From assembly GCF_036370855.1 (NCBI RefSeq), contig NC_088117.1, positions 1,116,001 through 1,180,000 of the forward strand: a DNA stretch of 64,000 bases. The letters are read 5' to 3'. Below are positions 45,601 through 60,600 of this stretch, one piece after another. The first letter of the stretch is position 1; each line of letters opens with the position of its first letter. The position numbers were made by a program, and so were the translations under genes. The notes under the pieces were generated by a model. It was not told the DNA's origin. It ran no database searches and saw nothing but the letters and a program-made list of their open reading frames with translations. The stretch is from Dromaius novaehollandiae (lineage: Eukaryota; Chordata; Aves; Casuariiformes; Dromaiidae).

Positions 45601-48600
45601 TTGTTGCCTGGGTGGAGCACGGCAGTTGTTGTGACACTGCTCTAAAGAATGAAGTCTTGTCTCTGCCAAATGCCATTTTTAATGTCTGCACCTGGGAGTC
45701 ATCTTAGTTCACCATCATTTAGAGGTTTTTTGCAAGATGCTAATGAGTGATTCTGGTATTTTCCATGTCAACTTTAGACAGCAGAAGAGATGGGCAACAA
45801 TCCAGCTGCTGCTTCACCGAGGTGCAGATCCCAATGCATGCTGGATACCAGCACCCCTTCTCTTCCTTGCCGTTAAAGCTGCAGATGCAGAAGCAGTGAA
45901 ACTCCTCTTAGAAAGGGGAGCCAGGACTGATGTGCGGCTTCCATCCAAGGTTTTATTGCATTATAATTGATAATGATGTAGGATTCTAGATGAGTGCAGC
46001 AGCTTCTGTGTCCTGCTGTAAAATCTGCAAGTAAGAACCAGGTTTAGAACGGACAAAAAGCTGTTTAAAGTGATTATCCTGTTCAAAGAACTATTTTATA
46101 GAAAGAACTCAAAGCTCCTTATTCCCTGAGTTTTCCTTCCTCATTATGTTTTCTTGTTGCCAAGCCCATGCATGACTGGGGAATGCTTGTGAAGCTGCTC
46201 CTCAAGTTGGTAACAGCTGTTGTGATTTTGGTACGTTGTGTATCTGGTACCTTGAGCTTTCCACTGTCCCGTAACTCAGTTTGTAGGTTCATGGTGGCTG
46301 AAAGTGAGACACAGTATGTGGGAAGAAGAAGCTGGGATTATTCTGTTGAAAATATTTGGTACTGTTTTAAGTTGCGATAAACAGGAGTCTTAATGCTATG
46401 TTTCTTTTTTCAGTTTGGGGGTTTAACCCCTCTCCACATAGCTGTATCTATTCCTGGGGAGGAAGGAGTCCAGATAACACAGTACCTCCTGCATTCTGCA
46501 CCAGATCTTGATGCAAGGGCAGAAGATGGAAATGAGGTATATGGTCCAGACCAGGTATGTTGCTTTGTGAGCTCAGCTTCTTGCAGCTCTTGAAGGCTGC
46601 ACAATACATAAGCAGGGAGTTGAGCTTCCTGCCTGCTTGATTTCCGTGAAATTTTTGCATCCTATTGGAATAACTATGGTCCTTTAAAAAAAAAAAAAAG
46701 CCACTGGAGGTTTGTATTATTGGGTTACAGTAAACACATCCATGTGTTTTGATGCCCCAGAACATTTTTGCTGTCATGCCTCGTTTAAGGCAGAGGTTAA
46801 AAGTCTCTTGTGGGCAGTCTAGTATAAATGCCTGAAGGTATAATGAGAGCAGTGAACATAGGACCACTGTCAGAAACAGACACATGATGGGACCTGCTTG
46901 TTTCATCTCCATGGAGCCTGCCTACTTGTTTTTGTTTTGTTTTGTTTTCCTTGAACACAGACTCTTTCTGCTGGATTCCTGCAGCATTCACTGTGCCCCC
47001 AGAGTTACAGAAAGATAGCTCTGCAGTAAACTTTTTTGGTAGTACAGAACTTTTTGGTTAGGGTTGCCATTTTTTATGATAATTGTCTACTTGTGATGGA
47101 GTTATACCAGCGAAAAGTGCTCTTTTTGGCATTTGTTAGCTGAGGAATTACTTTACGTTATAGTACTTAAATCATTTCACAGAATTACAAAACAGTTGAG
47201 AGTTTGGAAGGGACCTCTGAAGATCGTCTGGTCCAAAACCCCAGCTCAAAGGAGGGTCAATGAGAGCAAGTTGCTCAGGACCTTGTCCAGTTGGGCTTTG
47301 AATATCTCCAGGAATGGAGACTCCATGGCCTCTCTGGGCAACCTCTTCCCGTGTTTGATCACCCTCACAGGGAAAAAAGATTTTTATTATGTTCAAGTGG
47401 AATTTCCTGTCTTTCAATTCCTGCCCATTGCTTCTTGTCCTGCCACTGGGTGCCACTGAGAAGAGTAAGGCTCCAGCTTGTTTACTCCCTCCCATCAGGT
47501 ATTTATACACATTGATAAGATCCCCCGAGCCTTCTCTTCTCAAGGCTAAACAATCCCAGATCTCTCAGCCTCTCCTTGCACGAGAGATGCTCCAGTTCCT
47601 TAATCCTCTTTGTGGTCCTTTGCTGGACTTGCTCCAGAGGAGTCCAGAACTAGACACACAGATGTGGTCTGACCTGGGCTGAACAGAGGGGAAGGATCAC
47701 CTCCATTGGCCTGCTGGCAATGCTCTTTCTAATGCTGCCCACGATGCTGTTGGCCTGCTTTGCTGCAAAGGCACGTTACTGGTCATGTTCAGCTTGTCCA
47801 CCAGGACCCCCAGGTCCTTTTCTGCAGAGCTACTTTCCAGTAGGTCAGCCCCCAGCATATACTGGTGCCTGGGGTTATTCCTTCCCAGGGGCAGGACTCT
47901 GCACTTCCCTTTGTTGAACTTCATGAGGTTCCCCTCTGCCCATCTGTCCAGTCTCTCGAGGTCCCTCTGAATGGCAGTGCAGCCCTCTGGTGTATCAGCC
48001 ACTCCTCCCAGTTTGGGATCATCAGCAAACTTGCTGAGGGTGCACTCTATCCCTTCATCCAGGTCAATTAGTAAACAGTAGTAAACAACTTAACCAGTAT
48101 TGTCCTTGTATTGACCCCTGTAGGTGCACCACTGGTGACTGGCCCTCGGCTGAACTTCATGCCACTGATCATAACCCTTTGAATCCGGTAGTTCAGCTAG
48201 TTTTCAGTCCTCACTGTCCATTTATGTAAGCCATACTTTAGGAGCTTGTCTATGCAGACGTTGTGGGAAAAAGTTTTGACAGCCTTACTGACATCAAGGT
48301 AAATGACATCCACTGCTCTCCCATCTTTCACCAAACTGGTCATCTCCTTGTAGAAGGCTATCAAGTTGTTCAGGCTCGATTTCCCCTTTGTAAATCCAAG
48401 CTGACGACTCCCATTCACTTTCTTTTCCTTAGTATTTTTGGAAATGGCTTCTCAGAGGATGTGCTTCATCACCTTCCCAGGGATTGAAATGAGGCTGACG
48501 TACTTGTAATTCTGCAGATCCTCCTTCTTGCCCTTCCCGAATATAGGAGTGACATTTGCTTTCTTCCAGTCCTCAGGAACCTCACCTGGTTGCCATGACA

Positions 48601-51600
48601 TTTCAAAGATAATTGAGTGACCTTGCAATGACATTGATGGGCTCCCTGACATCCCATCAGGTCCTAGTCACTTGAAAAATGAGTTGGCTTGTGTAACAGG
48701 AAAGATAAGATTTGTCTTGTCATGACAGTGGCTAAGGTGAATGTCTGTTTGCAGTCCAGGGAGGTTTAGATAGCTTCTTCAGTTTGTATTGCAGTACTTT
48801 CTCCTTTAGTAGCAATCAGGATGACTTGGTACCTATTTGCAAACAGTATGCAGTTATAAAATGCCCAGATGCAGTGCAGGCTATATTACTTTCTGACATA
48901 CCATTTTTTATTTTTTTATATTGGTCTGGTAAGCCTATATTCATGCACCTTAAATGAATGACATGTGAATGAACTTGAGTGAAGACCCTTTTTGCCTGAT
49001 AGCTTGCTTCTTTCTTCCCACCCCTCACTGTATCATTTGGCCCAGTAAAAGTTATTAAATTCTGTCTGTAAAATTTTCCTTCCCTGGATTCCTCCAGTGG
49101 AATCAAATTTCTTAATGTGCAGTGCTGAAGATGATTTAGGCAGATGGAATCTGAATGTAAAGAAGGAAGTAGAAAAAGGGTGGCCATTGTTTTGGTGAGG
49201 CTGAACAAGTCTCGTCCATGATTGACATCCAGAGCAATGGGTGACCAAGCAGTTTATTTTCTTCTGTATGTCTCTGAGCTATGTTACAAATGTTCACATA
49301 ATTTCACTTAGGTTCCTCTGCCTCAAACCAGAGAAACCCAGTTGTCCCGTGGTGTCACTGTGCACCTGAAGAATGAAACAGGACCACCAAAAGGGTACTT
49401 CTCCTCCTATTTTGGTCCTGTTCCAGAAGAAGGTGGAAGGAGTGCATTGCATATTGCATGCGAAAGAGAGGATAACTGTGAGGTAAGAGCATGGCATCCG
49501 AGGTTCTGCTCATAGAGAGTACTTATAAGCTAAACTCCCCAAATGACATATCTGGGGAATGAATACTTTTCATCCCTCTGTAAGGAGCTGATTGAATTCC
49601 CAGGATAAACTCCTTACCTTGTGAATTATTAGTGTTGTACGGATTAAAAACCCATTAGCACTTGAGAAAAAAATATTTCTTAAGTCTTTAGAATTCTGTT
49701 TAACACAGGAAATTCCTCTGCTTAAGTTTCCATTAGTGACTTGGCCATTAAGTTTTACTATTCACGAGGCCAATTTGAAGCTGGACAGTCTGAGTTTTCT
49801 CATGTGCTAACCTTTGAGCATTTGGGTTTTTACCGTAGTAACATTCTTCTAGCAGATTTACGAGGTGTGCACTTGGAGGAAGGAGAGGTTTTTGAGAGAG
49901 GAGATGTACTTCTTCAGAGGCAAGCTTACGTATACCCTTTGGCAGCAGGGTTAATGAGATTTGGTAATCTGATGGAGAGGTTTATGCATAACACTACCAT
50001 GCTTGGGGTTCTTAGCCATGAGAAAATGGAGGTATATTTTTGCTATAGGATCATAGCTTAGGTGAAAGGCTTGGACGTGTTTTATGCTGCTCATTTTGTT
50101 CATTATTGTTACATATATATTATATTTAAAAGTTCACATTATTATGATCTAATTCCACCTTTTTCTGCACCTGCCTACACAGCATGCCAGAGATGTTATC
50201 CGCCTCCTTTTAATGCATAAGGCAAATCCAAACACACTGTGGAGTGGCCATTCACCACTTTCCTTAGCAATCGCCAGTGGGAATGATTTGGTGAGCATCT
50301 TTGAGTTCCTCTTTACGCGTGTTGTACTCCTCCATTTGTCTCTGCCTTCTCTGATGACAGGCAGACTTGGGTAACTAGTTATGTTTGCCATAATTCATTC
50401 CCAGTGAAAGTACTAAATTTGCTTTTCTTTCAAACCTGTGGATGTTGCATGAGCTGAACTAGAGGAGCCCTGTAGTATGACAGTGATAGCTAGAAATATT
50501 TGGTAAGATTCAGAAGGGTATAGCATTCAGAGAAGAGTATCCATTTTTATGAATCACAAGAACATGCAGTTCTCTTACAGGCTACCTCCCCACTCAAATC
50601 ATCCCAGCCAAATGTTAAAACACTTTGCTTCTGGATATAAGAAAAAAAATGTAGCTCTTTGAGGGTAAGGAGTATGCTTTTCTAGGAAAAGATCAGTGAT
50701 CACACTTGGAAAGGATCTGGGCATTACGGGGCTCAGCACTCCACAGAGGAGGCTTACAGCTCACACAGTAGAGTGCAGTATGTGAAGTCAGCACCTACCT
50801 TCCCTGAGCAGGGAATGGCCTGCCTTCTGCTCAGACAAGGCCCTTAAGAGTGGGTCCACAGCAGCCAGCATGCTGCGAGAGAAAGTGTACCAGCAAAACA
50901 GGTAATGGTGACAAAGTGGTGTGTCTGCAGTGCTCTGCTCCTCTTGGAATACAGCTCCAGGCTCCTGGTTCATCTTCTTTGTGGAAAACAAGGGAGGAGA
51001 GTGAGGGGGTAAGAGTTGCACCCAGGCTGCCCACTAAGCTCAGCCGTTGTGCAGGCAACCAGCCAGCACAAGGCCAGGGGAAGAACAATTGGAAGGGAGC
51101 AAGCGTGACTGTGTAGCCTAGTGGTTCAGGTAATAAGCTGATAGGGGCAGGGTTTGGGTCTAATTTCTGTTTCTCGGGTTACTTTCTCCTGTGTAAAAGC
51201 ACGCTAATAATTCAGTCAGGCATTGTCTTGGAAATGCAGATGTGAACAAAGCAAGGGGAAGCCACTTTCAGTGTTACTGATGAAATCAAAATTTTACCTC
51301 TTGTTCTGTCACTGCAAGTTTTATACTGTGTGTTAGGATTAATGGTAGATCATAATGGAAAAGATCTACTGTGTATTGTTACTTTCTAGCTATATTTATT
51401 TCAGTAGAAAGTTATCAGTCATCTGGATACAATATAATAGGGAGCTACAGGATGGACTGCGGAAGTAGATACAGTAGAAATGGATGCAGCCAAATACAGT
51501 AGAAAATAGATTCTGTATCAAATGTTTGAACCAGAACATTTTTCCTTATGTTATCTTTGTTTCTTTTAAAAGACAATTTAGGTATTTTTCTGGGAAAAGG

Positions 51601-54600
51601 AGTTTACTGCATCTTTGATTTGTTTGTACAGAAAAGATGAAATTTCAGGACTTCCCACGGAATGGAAAGTCCCATATCCAACACATTCTACTGCTTCTCC
51701 TGCCCCTCTCAGAGGCTAACATTCAATGGAGTGATGATCTAATAGACCATAAATGTTCAACCTCTCTAATCCTTATCTTTATGGTAAAACATAGGTGGTT
51801 TTAGTATATTTTATGAAACCTACCCTATAGCATCTTGGTCTGGCTGGGGTATCGCTTTTCTGCTGTGGAACTGTCAAAATGCATCTCCAGCAATTATCTG
51901 TTGCATTTGCAGGCAGTGGTCGAACTCCTCAAACATGGGGCTGATCCAAATCTGCCATTAAGCAGAGCAGTAAGAAGTGCCCTCTGTACAGCTGTCAGTA
52001 CCACATATGAACAGAAGAGAACAAAAGCACAGAGGATTGCTTTGGTGAGAGAAATGTGGGGTTTTTTTTGTTGTTTTTAACTTCAGGAAAAGCAGTAATT
52101 TTTATCAGGTGTGTTGAGTTCCATTTCTCTTTAATGGGCAAGCTGATTTTTTTTTTTTTTTTTTTTTTTGCAGAACAATTCATTTGTGTCTCTTCCCAAT
52201 GCTATTTGTTTGTCTCCTAAGGAATAGAGGTTTTGTAAGGAAATTCGTTTTCATGTTTGAGTGAAGGTGATGGCAACCTCCTTGTGTAGAAGAGGAAACA
52301 CTGCATTTAAAGCAGATGGGGGGTTGCCCATGGCCCTGTCAGATCTGACTGTTACCTTGTTTGTAAACACAGCTGGCATCCACATGAAGAAAGATGCATT
52401 GCATTTGATTGTGCTATATAAAGTAGTTGATAAAGTGCACTTTCTCACCTATGATGAGCTCAATGGAAGCATTTGGCCTTGTGAAAACTGGACATTTTTC
52501 CCTCGTCCCATAAAGCACAGAGCTGACCTCATTGAGAATGGAGGGGAGGAAAACTGCAGTTGAGGAGCACTAGGAGAGGAGGTGATTTCTCCAGCCGGGT
52601 TCTGTTCTACCCCGCGTCACTAGTTGTCCGTGCTTCATCTGTTGCTGCAAGATTAGGTTGTGAGATATCCAGAAACAAATAGCAAATGCCTCCAAGGAGG
52701 TTTTATTTACAAAACACATGTAGATTTAACAGTCCATCAACGGCTCTCCAGTGGCAGAAGAAATGCACAATTTGGTACACAGAGTAGCCACACAAATCGA
52801 GGTTAAGCTCTGATATTCAGCCCTGTCTCTAACTGTGGCATGGACACAGTATAGTTAGAAAGCTGGATGTCAAATGTTTTGCTTTCTTTTTTCAGGTTGA
52901 TAAGCTGCTTGAAGCTGGCGCGGATATCCTTGCACCAGTTACTCTTAGGGAAGGACAGCAAAAAGCAGTGGGAACAGCTGTCGACTATGCCTATTTTGAA
53001 TATTTTCAGGTATGACTTCAGTTCCCGTAACTGAAGATACCGTGTTCTTTGCATTCATCAGAACAAACAGCCTTTTGTGTCCTTAGGATTTGTCTAGGGC
53101 CTTCTTCAGAAGCTTTCACTGAAAATTTACTTTTCCCTTCATTTGTCTTGAGACTCATTTCATTTGCTGCCAAACTTATAACCACCCGAAGACTGAATAC
53201 CTCTAGTAGTTTTGCCTGTGAAGGCAATCCTTGTTGTCACATTTTATAGTAAGATTCTGTTCATAATTGGTTTGTAAAGAGTTAGCTGTAATTCTACATC
53301 CAGCCATTAAAAACGGAAGTAACGTGCGTTTCCATGAGGCTACAATCAAAACAGGAAAAGCTGTTATGAGATATATATATGTATAGTAGATAATAAATTT
53401 AGGTATGTTATAAGCTATGATAATAAATTACTGATCAGTCAAACTTCAAAATAAAGGGTTAACCACTTATTAAAGTCATCCTTAATCATTATTTAACCCC
53501 TTATAAAAAGAATCTTCCTATGAAGTATAACTAAGAATTTTCTGCTCAGTTTTTTTTTTGGGGGGGGGGCGGGGGATGTATTTGTTTAAAAAAAATTTTG
53601 AAATGGTCTGCGATGCTGTAACAGTTTCTAATTAGAAATGAATCTGCCTTTGGGTCATATAAGTAACTTTTTTTGGTAGCTTTATTGTGAATAAGAAAGT
53701 TTACATGACAAAGAATCTTTGTTTCTTAGCAGCGTCAGAGATTAAGTGGTTTGGTTCTTGAGAGAATCATTTGTTGAATAATGCAAAAAATAGATAGAGA
53801 ATTACTTAATATATTAAACTAGGAAACTGCAGGGATGGGAAGGAAAGCCAAGTTATACTGCAGATTGCTTGCCTCTGGGACATAAACAGTAGATGTTCTG
53901 AAAAGAACAAAAGTAATGGTGAGTCTTGGGCACCTTGCAGTAGAGCAGCCACATTCAAGCTACTTGAGAAAGTGCAACATGGTACCTCCATTCCTAAGGT
54001 GGGGTACAGCTCATTGCTACTACAGTCCTGTGACTGTGGGATCCATCACTGCATCTCACTGGCAGAGCAGCCTACTTGGAGCTAATGTGGTTTTCTGCAT
54101 CCCGCTGCAGTGTTCCGTGTAGATAGTAAAATTGTTATTCTTTGGCTTGCAATCGCAACTGATCCTCAAATAGGAAATGCAATTTAAACAATTAGCAGTT
54201 GTAATCACTGGCCAGCCTTGGTCAGCATACTCCAGGTATCTTACTTCTTTCCTGTCTTGCTCTGGTCTGCCTTAGGCTTTTGCATCTTGGGTTTAATATG
54301 CTCCTTGCTGGCACTAATAGGGAGCAGTGTGGGAAACAGAGAAACTTAATAGTGGCCAAACAGTGCCCTCTAGCAGTCTTTCCATTTTCAGGAAGCTTTC
54401 CTGTGTTGCCAGAAGTGCTGGGAGAGGAGGAGAGCCCTGCAAAATGACGGCAGCTTCTCCCTTGAAGAAAAATTGTTTTAGTTAACTTGTTGAGCACTCA
54501 CTGAACAGATAATCGGAACAACTAGACTGTTTAATATGGACATCTCCTGTGCCAGGATTAAGCAGGGATGATACTGTGCTTTTAGACTGGTTTGACTTGA

Positions 54601-57600
54601 AACACTTACTTGTTAGATTTGTTCTCCCATACATTAGCGTATTAACTCCTGGTGTGTTGCAGGATAGGAGAATTGCTCACACACCATACCATGTACTGAC
54701 AGCATCTGAGCGGGAGATTTTTCAAAAACGCCAATCACTGATGGAACACATTACTGGGAAGCTCCGTGAGCGTGTCATCCTGAAAGAGAAAGAATGGAAT
54801 CAGGAAGAGCTGCGAAGATCCAAGAAATGTTAGTTCAAGCTTAAGGGTGGCACTGCCTGGTGTGGAGAGGAAATTTACTGTTATTAGTTCCAGTATTGTT
54901 GTCTGAAAGGATAGCTCTTTCTCAAAACCAGTCCTACATAAGCAGTGAGGAGATGTAGGGGTTCTACAAACGTTAAAGAGAATGAACAAGTCACTGTGAA
55001 GGAAATTTTGAATATAGGCTTAGTGCCTATGCACTGCTTCCTCGTGAATTCCTATACAAGATCTGTTACCACGTGTTATGGAGTAATTGAGTGAGCTTGT
55101 TCCTCTTTCACAGATGGACCTTTGAATTGCTTTGTATTTGGTGCAGGTAGCAGTGTGCATTCAATGGTGACTGTGGACAGCTAGCATATGTCCATTCCCC
55201 GTGGTAACTTGCTCCCAGGTCCTTTCCTGGGATTCCCACTGTATTAATGCTCTTCTACTCCTAGAGTGGTGACAATAAATATGTAAATTAAGGTCATTTG
55301 AATGACTTCCTGAGTAGTGCTCAAATACGTGGTGAAGCCAGGCTTAGACTCTAGATCTCCCAATACCACTATAATCTGAAAGATGTTTCATATATTCACT
55401 GTGAAAAATATCCAAATGAGGAGTAGAAGGCAATGTTACCTAGAACTATTATGTCTCACATTTTTCATAATCTTACTTTCAAGAAGGATGTTGTTTTAGT
55501 GTGTCTGATACACATCATCATATTGATTATGTTTGCCCAGTTGATCAACAACTGTCCTGTGGCTAAGCAGAGTTTTAAGGAAAGGTGTCTTGTGACTAGT
55601 ATTCTAATTCTCAGATCCTAAGTAGGAATGCTGATTTTTTTCCCCCCTTCTTTATGTTGGTGTAGTGGATTCAAATATTCGTACATCTGCTTCAAAGAAG
55701 AAATCGGGGAGCCATCATGCGAAAGAAGTGAGGTAGGTGGAAGACACTGCATGCAAGTGTTGACTGTTCTTAGCCAAAAATATTATGTCCTGTTTTTTCC
55801 TCACCAGGCTTAATGTCACCCTACCATGTTTTTTCTTTTCTAATTGTTTCCTCTTTAGTGTGTCCAGTCTTGTCAGCTACAGACAGCTTCTTCCTCTGTT
55901 CTGATCACATCATTCCTTTTCAGCTTCAGACTCTGCCAGGAGAGTCTGCATAATATTCAGTCTTCTCGTGATAAGCAGTGTGGCCTGGTATCTTAAGCTA
56001 ATTCATGACATCAGTGGCTTAGGGTAGCTTACAAATACTAAGAAATGGACACAGACAAGTTTTGTGGCTTGCATTTCTGGTCTCTAAATCAGGAAAGACT
56101 TCTAGAGTTTGAACATTAGTCTTGGAATTGTAGCATTCTCAGCGGTTTGAGTTACGGAGGAAATAGTTGGCTCAAGGATACTGTACTCTGTCATCAGTTT
56201 CTTCTGAGCAAGGCACTCTCATCATCCTGAACTTTGTCTCAGTATTTGAATCAAGTGAGAATTTGAATCATGGTCAGGAACTGAGGCACTTTTCGCGGGC
56301 ATAAGTTGTGAGGTAGTATTTCTGCTGAACCAAAATGGATCAACAGTAGCATAAGATGCAGAAATAGCCGGAAGAATGTAAACCAAGAACTAAAATGAAA
56401 TCTGGAAGGTTAAAGCAGCACACAAACGTTTTACAAATAGATGTTAGGGATGACTTGCAGGCAGAGATGAGATCTCAGTGAAAATTGCTAGCCATTTCCT
56501 TTGCCAGAATTGTGCAAGTTTTGTTTTCTCAATTAGTTTCAACAGCTGCCTGTCTGGTCACTATAGCCCAAGAATGGGAATTTCCCATAAACTTCCAAGT
56601 GCAAGACTTGTATCATGTTCTCAACATACAGCCCTAGGCAAATATGCAAGGTTATGATTTGTAATTGGACAGGCCTTTAAATTTACAGCCAAAGGAGACA
56701 GCAACTGGTAGACAACTTATTATTTCAGGGATCCTGCCACTCTCTCCTGAAACTCTTTCCCTGCAAAGGCCTGATTCTACCCAAGCTCCTTGTTTGCCAC
56801 CCTCTGTTCTTGGCTCCATGGAAGGATGGGAACAATTTACCAGCTTATCTGTACAGTAACTGGAGTTCCTTGATATCATTGTTCCTATTTAGCTGTGGCT
56901 TATCCTCTGCTGACTACCACTGTGCCCACACTGTAGCTATCCTCTCATAGAACATTTGTTACTCTCAGGGAACTGATCCTTGGTCTTTTTCTCTTCTGGG
57001 GACTCTGCAGAAAAGTTGCTGCAGTTTCCAATTCAAGTTGGATGAATTGTTTTTGTAAAGACCTCTGTTGGACTGTGGCTGTGCTTTGACTGGATACTGA
57101 CAGGAGTTGTCTGGGTCATTGCCTGCTACCTCCCTTAGCAAGGCATTTAATGGAATCCATGTCACATGACTAGAATGCTACAAAATCTGATTTGGTGTTA
57201 AGTGTAATGCATCCAGTGTTGCCTCTGATGCCTCTTAGCTCTTTAAAATTATACTAACACATGAATGAATCTATTGCATGAAATCACCTTTGGCTTTATG
57301 TTGTGGTCAAATTTCATAAGTGCAGAACAATTTGGCTCAGACCACATTAGGGAAATCGGTGCTGTAAGGGATTCTTAAATGCTCTGAAAAGGATATAGGT
57401 ACATAGGCCAATTTGCACTTAGTAACATTCTACTTCCCAGTCCCACTGAAAATCTTTGCCTAAGCACTCTTTGCTGCTTCTTCCAGCTTTGCTGTGTTGC
57501 AGGGACCTGGCTGTAGCCCTGTTTGCCTCTGCAATATTCCAGTAGGTTCTGTCAGTTTTTTTAAGTCTGCCTGCTTGGCTTTATTTCTGGCCGCATATTG

Positions 57601-60600
57601 TCTGCCCTGCCTGCCAGTTTGAAAGTGAATACCTCCAGACTCGGTTGTTACGAGCAAACTGAAGCACACCATGCACTAGGATGCAGATGTTGATTTGGTA
57701 AAGGCTTGGGAGTGTTCCTCACTAGGACGTTTGACTTTTCTAGGGGCTGGTGTGCAGCCCGGTCCCCAAATACTCCTAGGATAAGCTGCAGGGTCTCCTG
57801 TTTCTTTATCCGTGAATATTACGACATTTATATTTCTATATTGTGAGCCATTTTGATATAATTTTACTGTGATGAACAAACGTTGTCAGACTAAGAAAAA
57901 ACTTCAAACAAACAATATTGTGCTTTTTTTTTATAACTGCCTTTGTTCTAGGACGCCGTTTTTTAAATACTGCTATCAGTGCGGACGTTCTGTTGGTGTT
58001 CAGCTGACATCTTGCATTCATTGCCATGAAATCTTCACTTGCAGTGAAGCTTGCAGAAGGAAATCCTGGAAGGAGCGGCATAGGCATGAGTGTTCGGGAT
58101 TGCTGGGTAGGTCTGACAGTCACTAGTATGTGTGTACAGTTGTTTGTGCATGTTTTACTGAGCTGGAATGTCTTCCTTGTAATGGCTCAGTAAAATGTGT
58201 TTTGGTTACAATTTAAACAAAAAAAATTCAGTTATTCCCTTGAATAGCTGTGTCTGTAAAACCATCAGCTTTAAGAGAGCTACTAATGTGTCATTACAGT
58301 CAGTTTCAAGAGAGAAGAATCTTTCAGGTGAGCACAGAACAAAAGGAAGATGCTCCTGAAGACTAATGTTCATTACTGAAATCATAAATATACAACTTTC
58401 CAAGCTGAAGAACCTCAATACATCTAACAAGCTAGGAGGAACGGGGCTTTCAGTACAAACTTTACCTCTATCTGCATATTAGAATAGAAATCTATGAGAT
58501 TTCTGACCTTTGTGCATTGAATCATTGATACCACCCTACTGTGGTTCAGGTAAACTGCAGCATTTGTCATTGACAAAAAAAAGGACATTATACACGTTAT
58601 ACACATGCACACACTACACAGCAGTAGAAGACTGGCATAGTGGATTTATACAAGAAATTAAAGTGCTGTCACCATATGAGATGCTCGCATATGAGCCACA
58701 ATGAGGAATCTGAAATGTGAAGATAAATAAGGAACTGCTGCCATTCTGAGGCTGATCTGTCTTTTAGTGGCTGTCCAGCCACTAAAAAGTCGGTCCAGGA
58801 TGGGTCTTTTAAATCTGGGTACTTGTAAAACCTGTGAAGGGAGTGAGGCCTGTCCAACTGGAGATGATTTATATGAAGCATACATGCTTATCAGTATGGG
58901 TTCTAAACATCTTCTAGCGGTTTTCCCAAGATAAGATATCAGTGGTGTACTTCCCAGATTATATGGGAATAAATGAAACTGTTCTTAATAACGGGAGATT
59001 TCCCTTGCACCTTAATCAAGTGCTTTTTCTTCTTCCTGTTCCTTTCATAAAGTTTTGTTACACTCCTGCATATAATTAAAGCTTTTGAGTTTCACTCTTT
59101 TCTGGAAGCTACCTTTCACCCACTTACACACTTCTGCTTTTACAGCATTTGATGTATGAGAACTGCAACACGTGTATACAGAACACTCTGTTTTTACTAC
59201 TATTTTTTCATATGTTTGGGATGGAAATGGGAACAGACTTAGAAAGGGAAGTCCTGAAGACTGTGAATCGGAACCACTAGAAAACAATAAAAATGATCTG
59301 GGGGAATGGTAGAGGCTTCTGGGAAAACGGCACGGTGCATGCCACAGAAGGGTAACCAACCAGCTTGAGTTCGGTCAGACTCTGTCTTTAAGCACACAGT
59401 GTGTTGCTGACTGTCCTGCACCCTGACAGGCATGCTGACTTCTCTAAGCAACCATCATGGGCCAGTCAAAGCAGGACACTGGAATGGAGACAAAGTAGCA
59501 GCTACTCCACTCAGCTTAATTTTTGCATCATCCTCAAAGTGATAGAGAAGAATAATGAAGTGATAATAAAAAAACATGTTCGGAGCAGAATGTGCCTTGA
59601 TAGATGCTGCAGAAGCAGCAAATAAAGCTGAAGGGCACAGGTCGGATCTGATAAATTATAGCCCAACCCACAAACAGCAGAGATTTTACCACTTTAATGG
59701 CAATATATTGCTTATTTATGTTAAAAGATTTGACTTGAGAAAAGATTAGGAATTTTCCTAAAATATGAAAGGATCAGATATCTGATAAAACTCCTAGACC
59801 AATGAGGCATTTGAGCTTGTTTGACTAATGAAATCAATATATACATACCTTCCAGTGAAAATGTCTTTGCTCACAAGGTGTTCCTTAGTCAAATTGTTTT
59901 CAATGGTTAATCCATTCTGGAACTACTGACAGATGAAAGAATCCTTGATGTATGTATTTCAAGTCATGCTATTTATTTTCTTGAAACCAAAATGAAAGAC
60001 TGAGCTTCTAAAGATAGAGCCTGGCAGAAGCACTTACTGCTTAAATGGCATTGTCCTTCCCTTTTGCTTTTGAACATCTGAGCAACTCAGTAGTTAGAGC
60101 TTGGGTGAGTGAGGTGTTGAGTCTTCACTGCTGAATTGTGACTGTTAACAGCTGCCATCCATATCTTCCTCTTCAAAACTCTTCCTGTTTTCTGGAGTTC
60201 TAGTTCCTCACTTTTGTTTACATGAACAAAAAAAAAAAAAAAAAAAAAAAAGAAAAAGAAAAAAGAAAAAAGAAAACTGACATTGAAGAAAATGATTATT
60301 TAAAATTAATGGAAAGCTTTTGTTCTTAAAAAATGTTATGATGGGCTGTTTGAACTGTTTTGTTGGAGCAGCTTCTCTTGGACACCATCTCCAAGCATAT
60401 GAACCCTGCCAGACCATCTGGTGACCAGTTATGCAAAACAGGGGCGTCCTTGGCTGCAAGGGATGCACCAAAATAACACAGTTAAAAGTTCACTGGCTAA
60501 TGATAACTATACAGCCCATGTGCACATTCTTGCTACAGATGGAAGGCAATGGTGGAGAATACGTGGGAAGAGAAGGAAATAATGGGAAATAGAGAATGAT

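Noticed and set aside
52146-52175. Poly(T)-GCAG as an ANKMY1 acceptor
   Set aside because: No in-phase exon with a donor follows. Exon 12 at 52896 joins exon 11 directly in phase 0.
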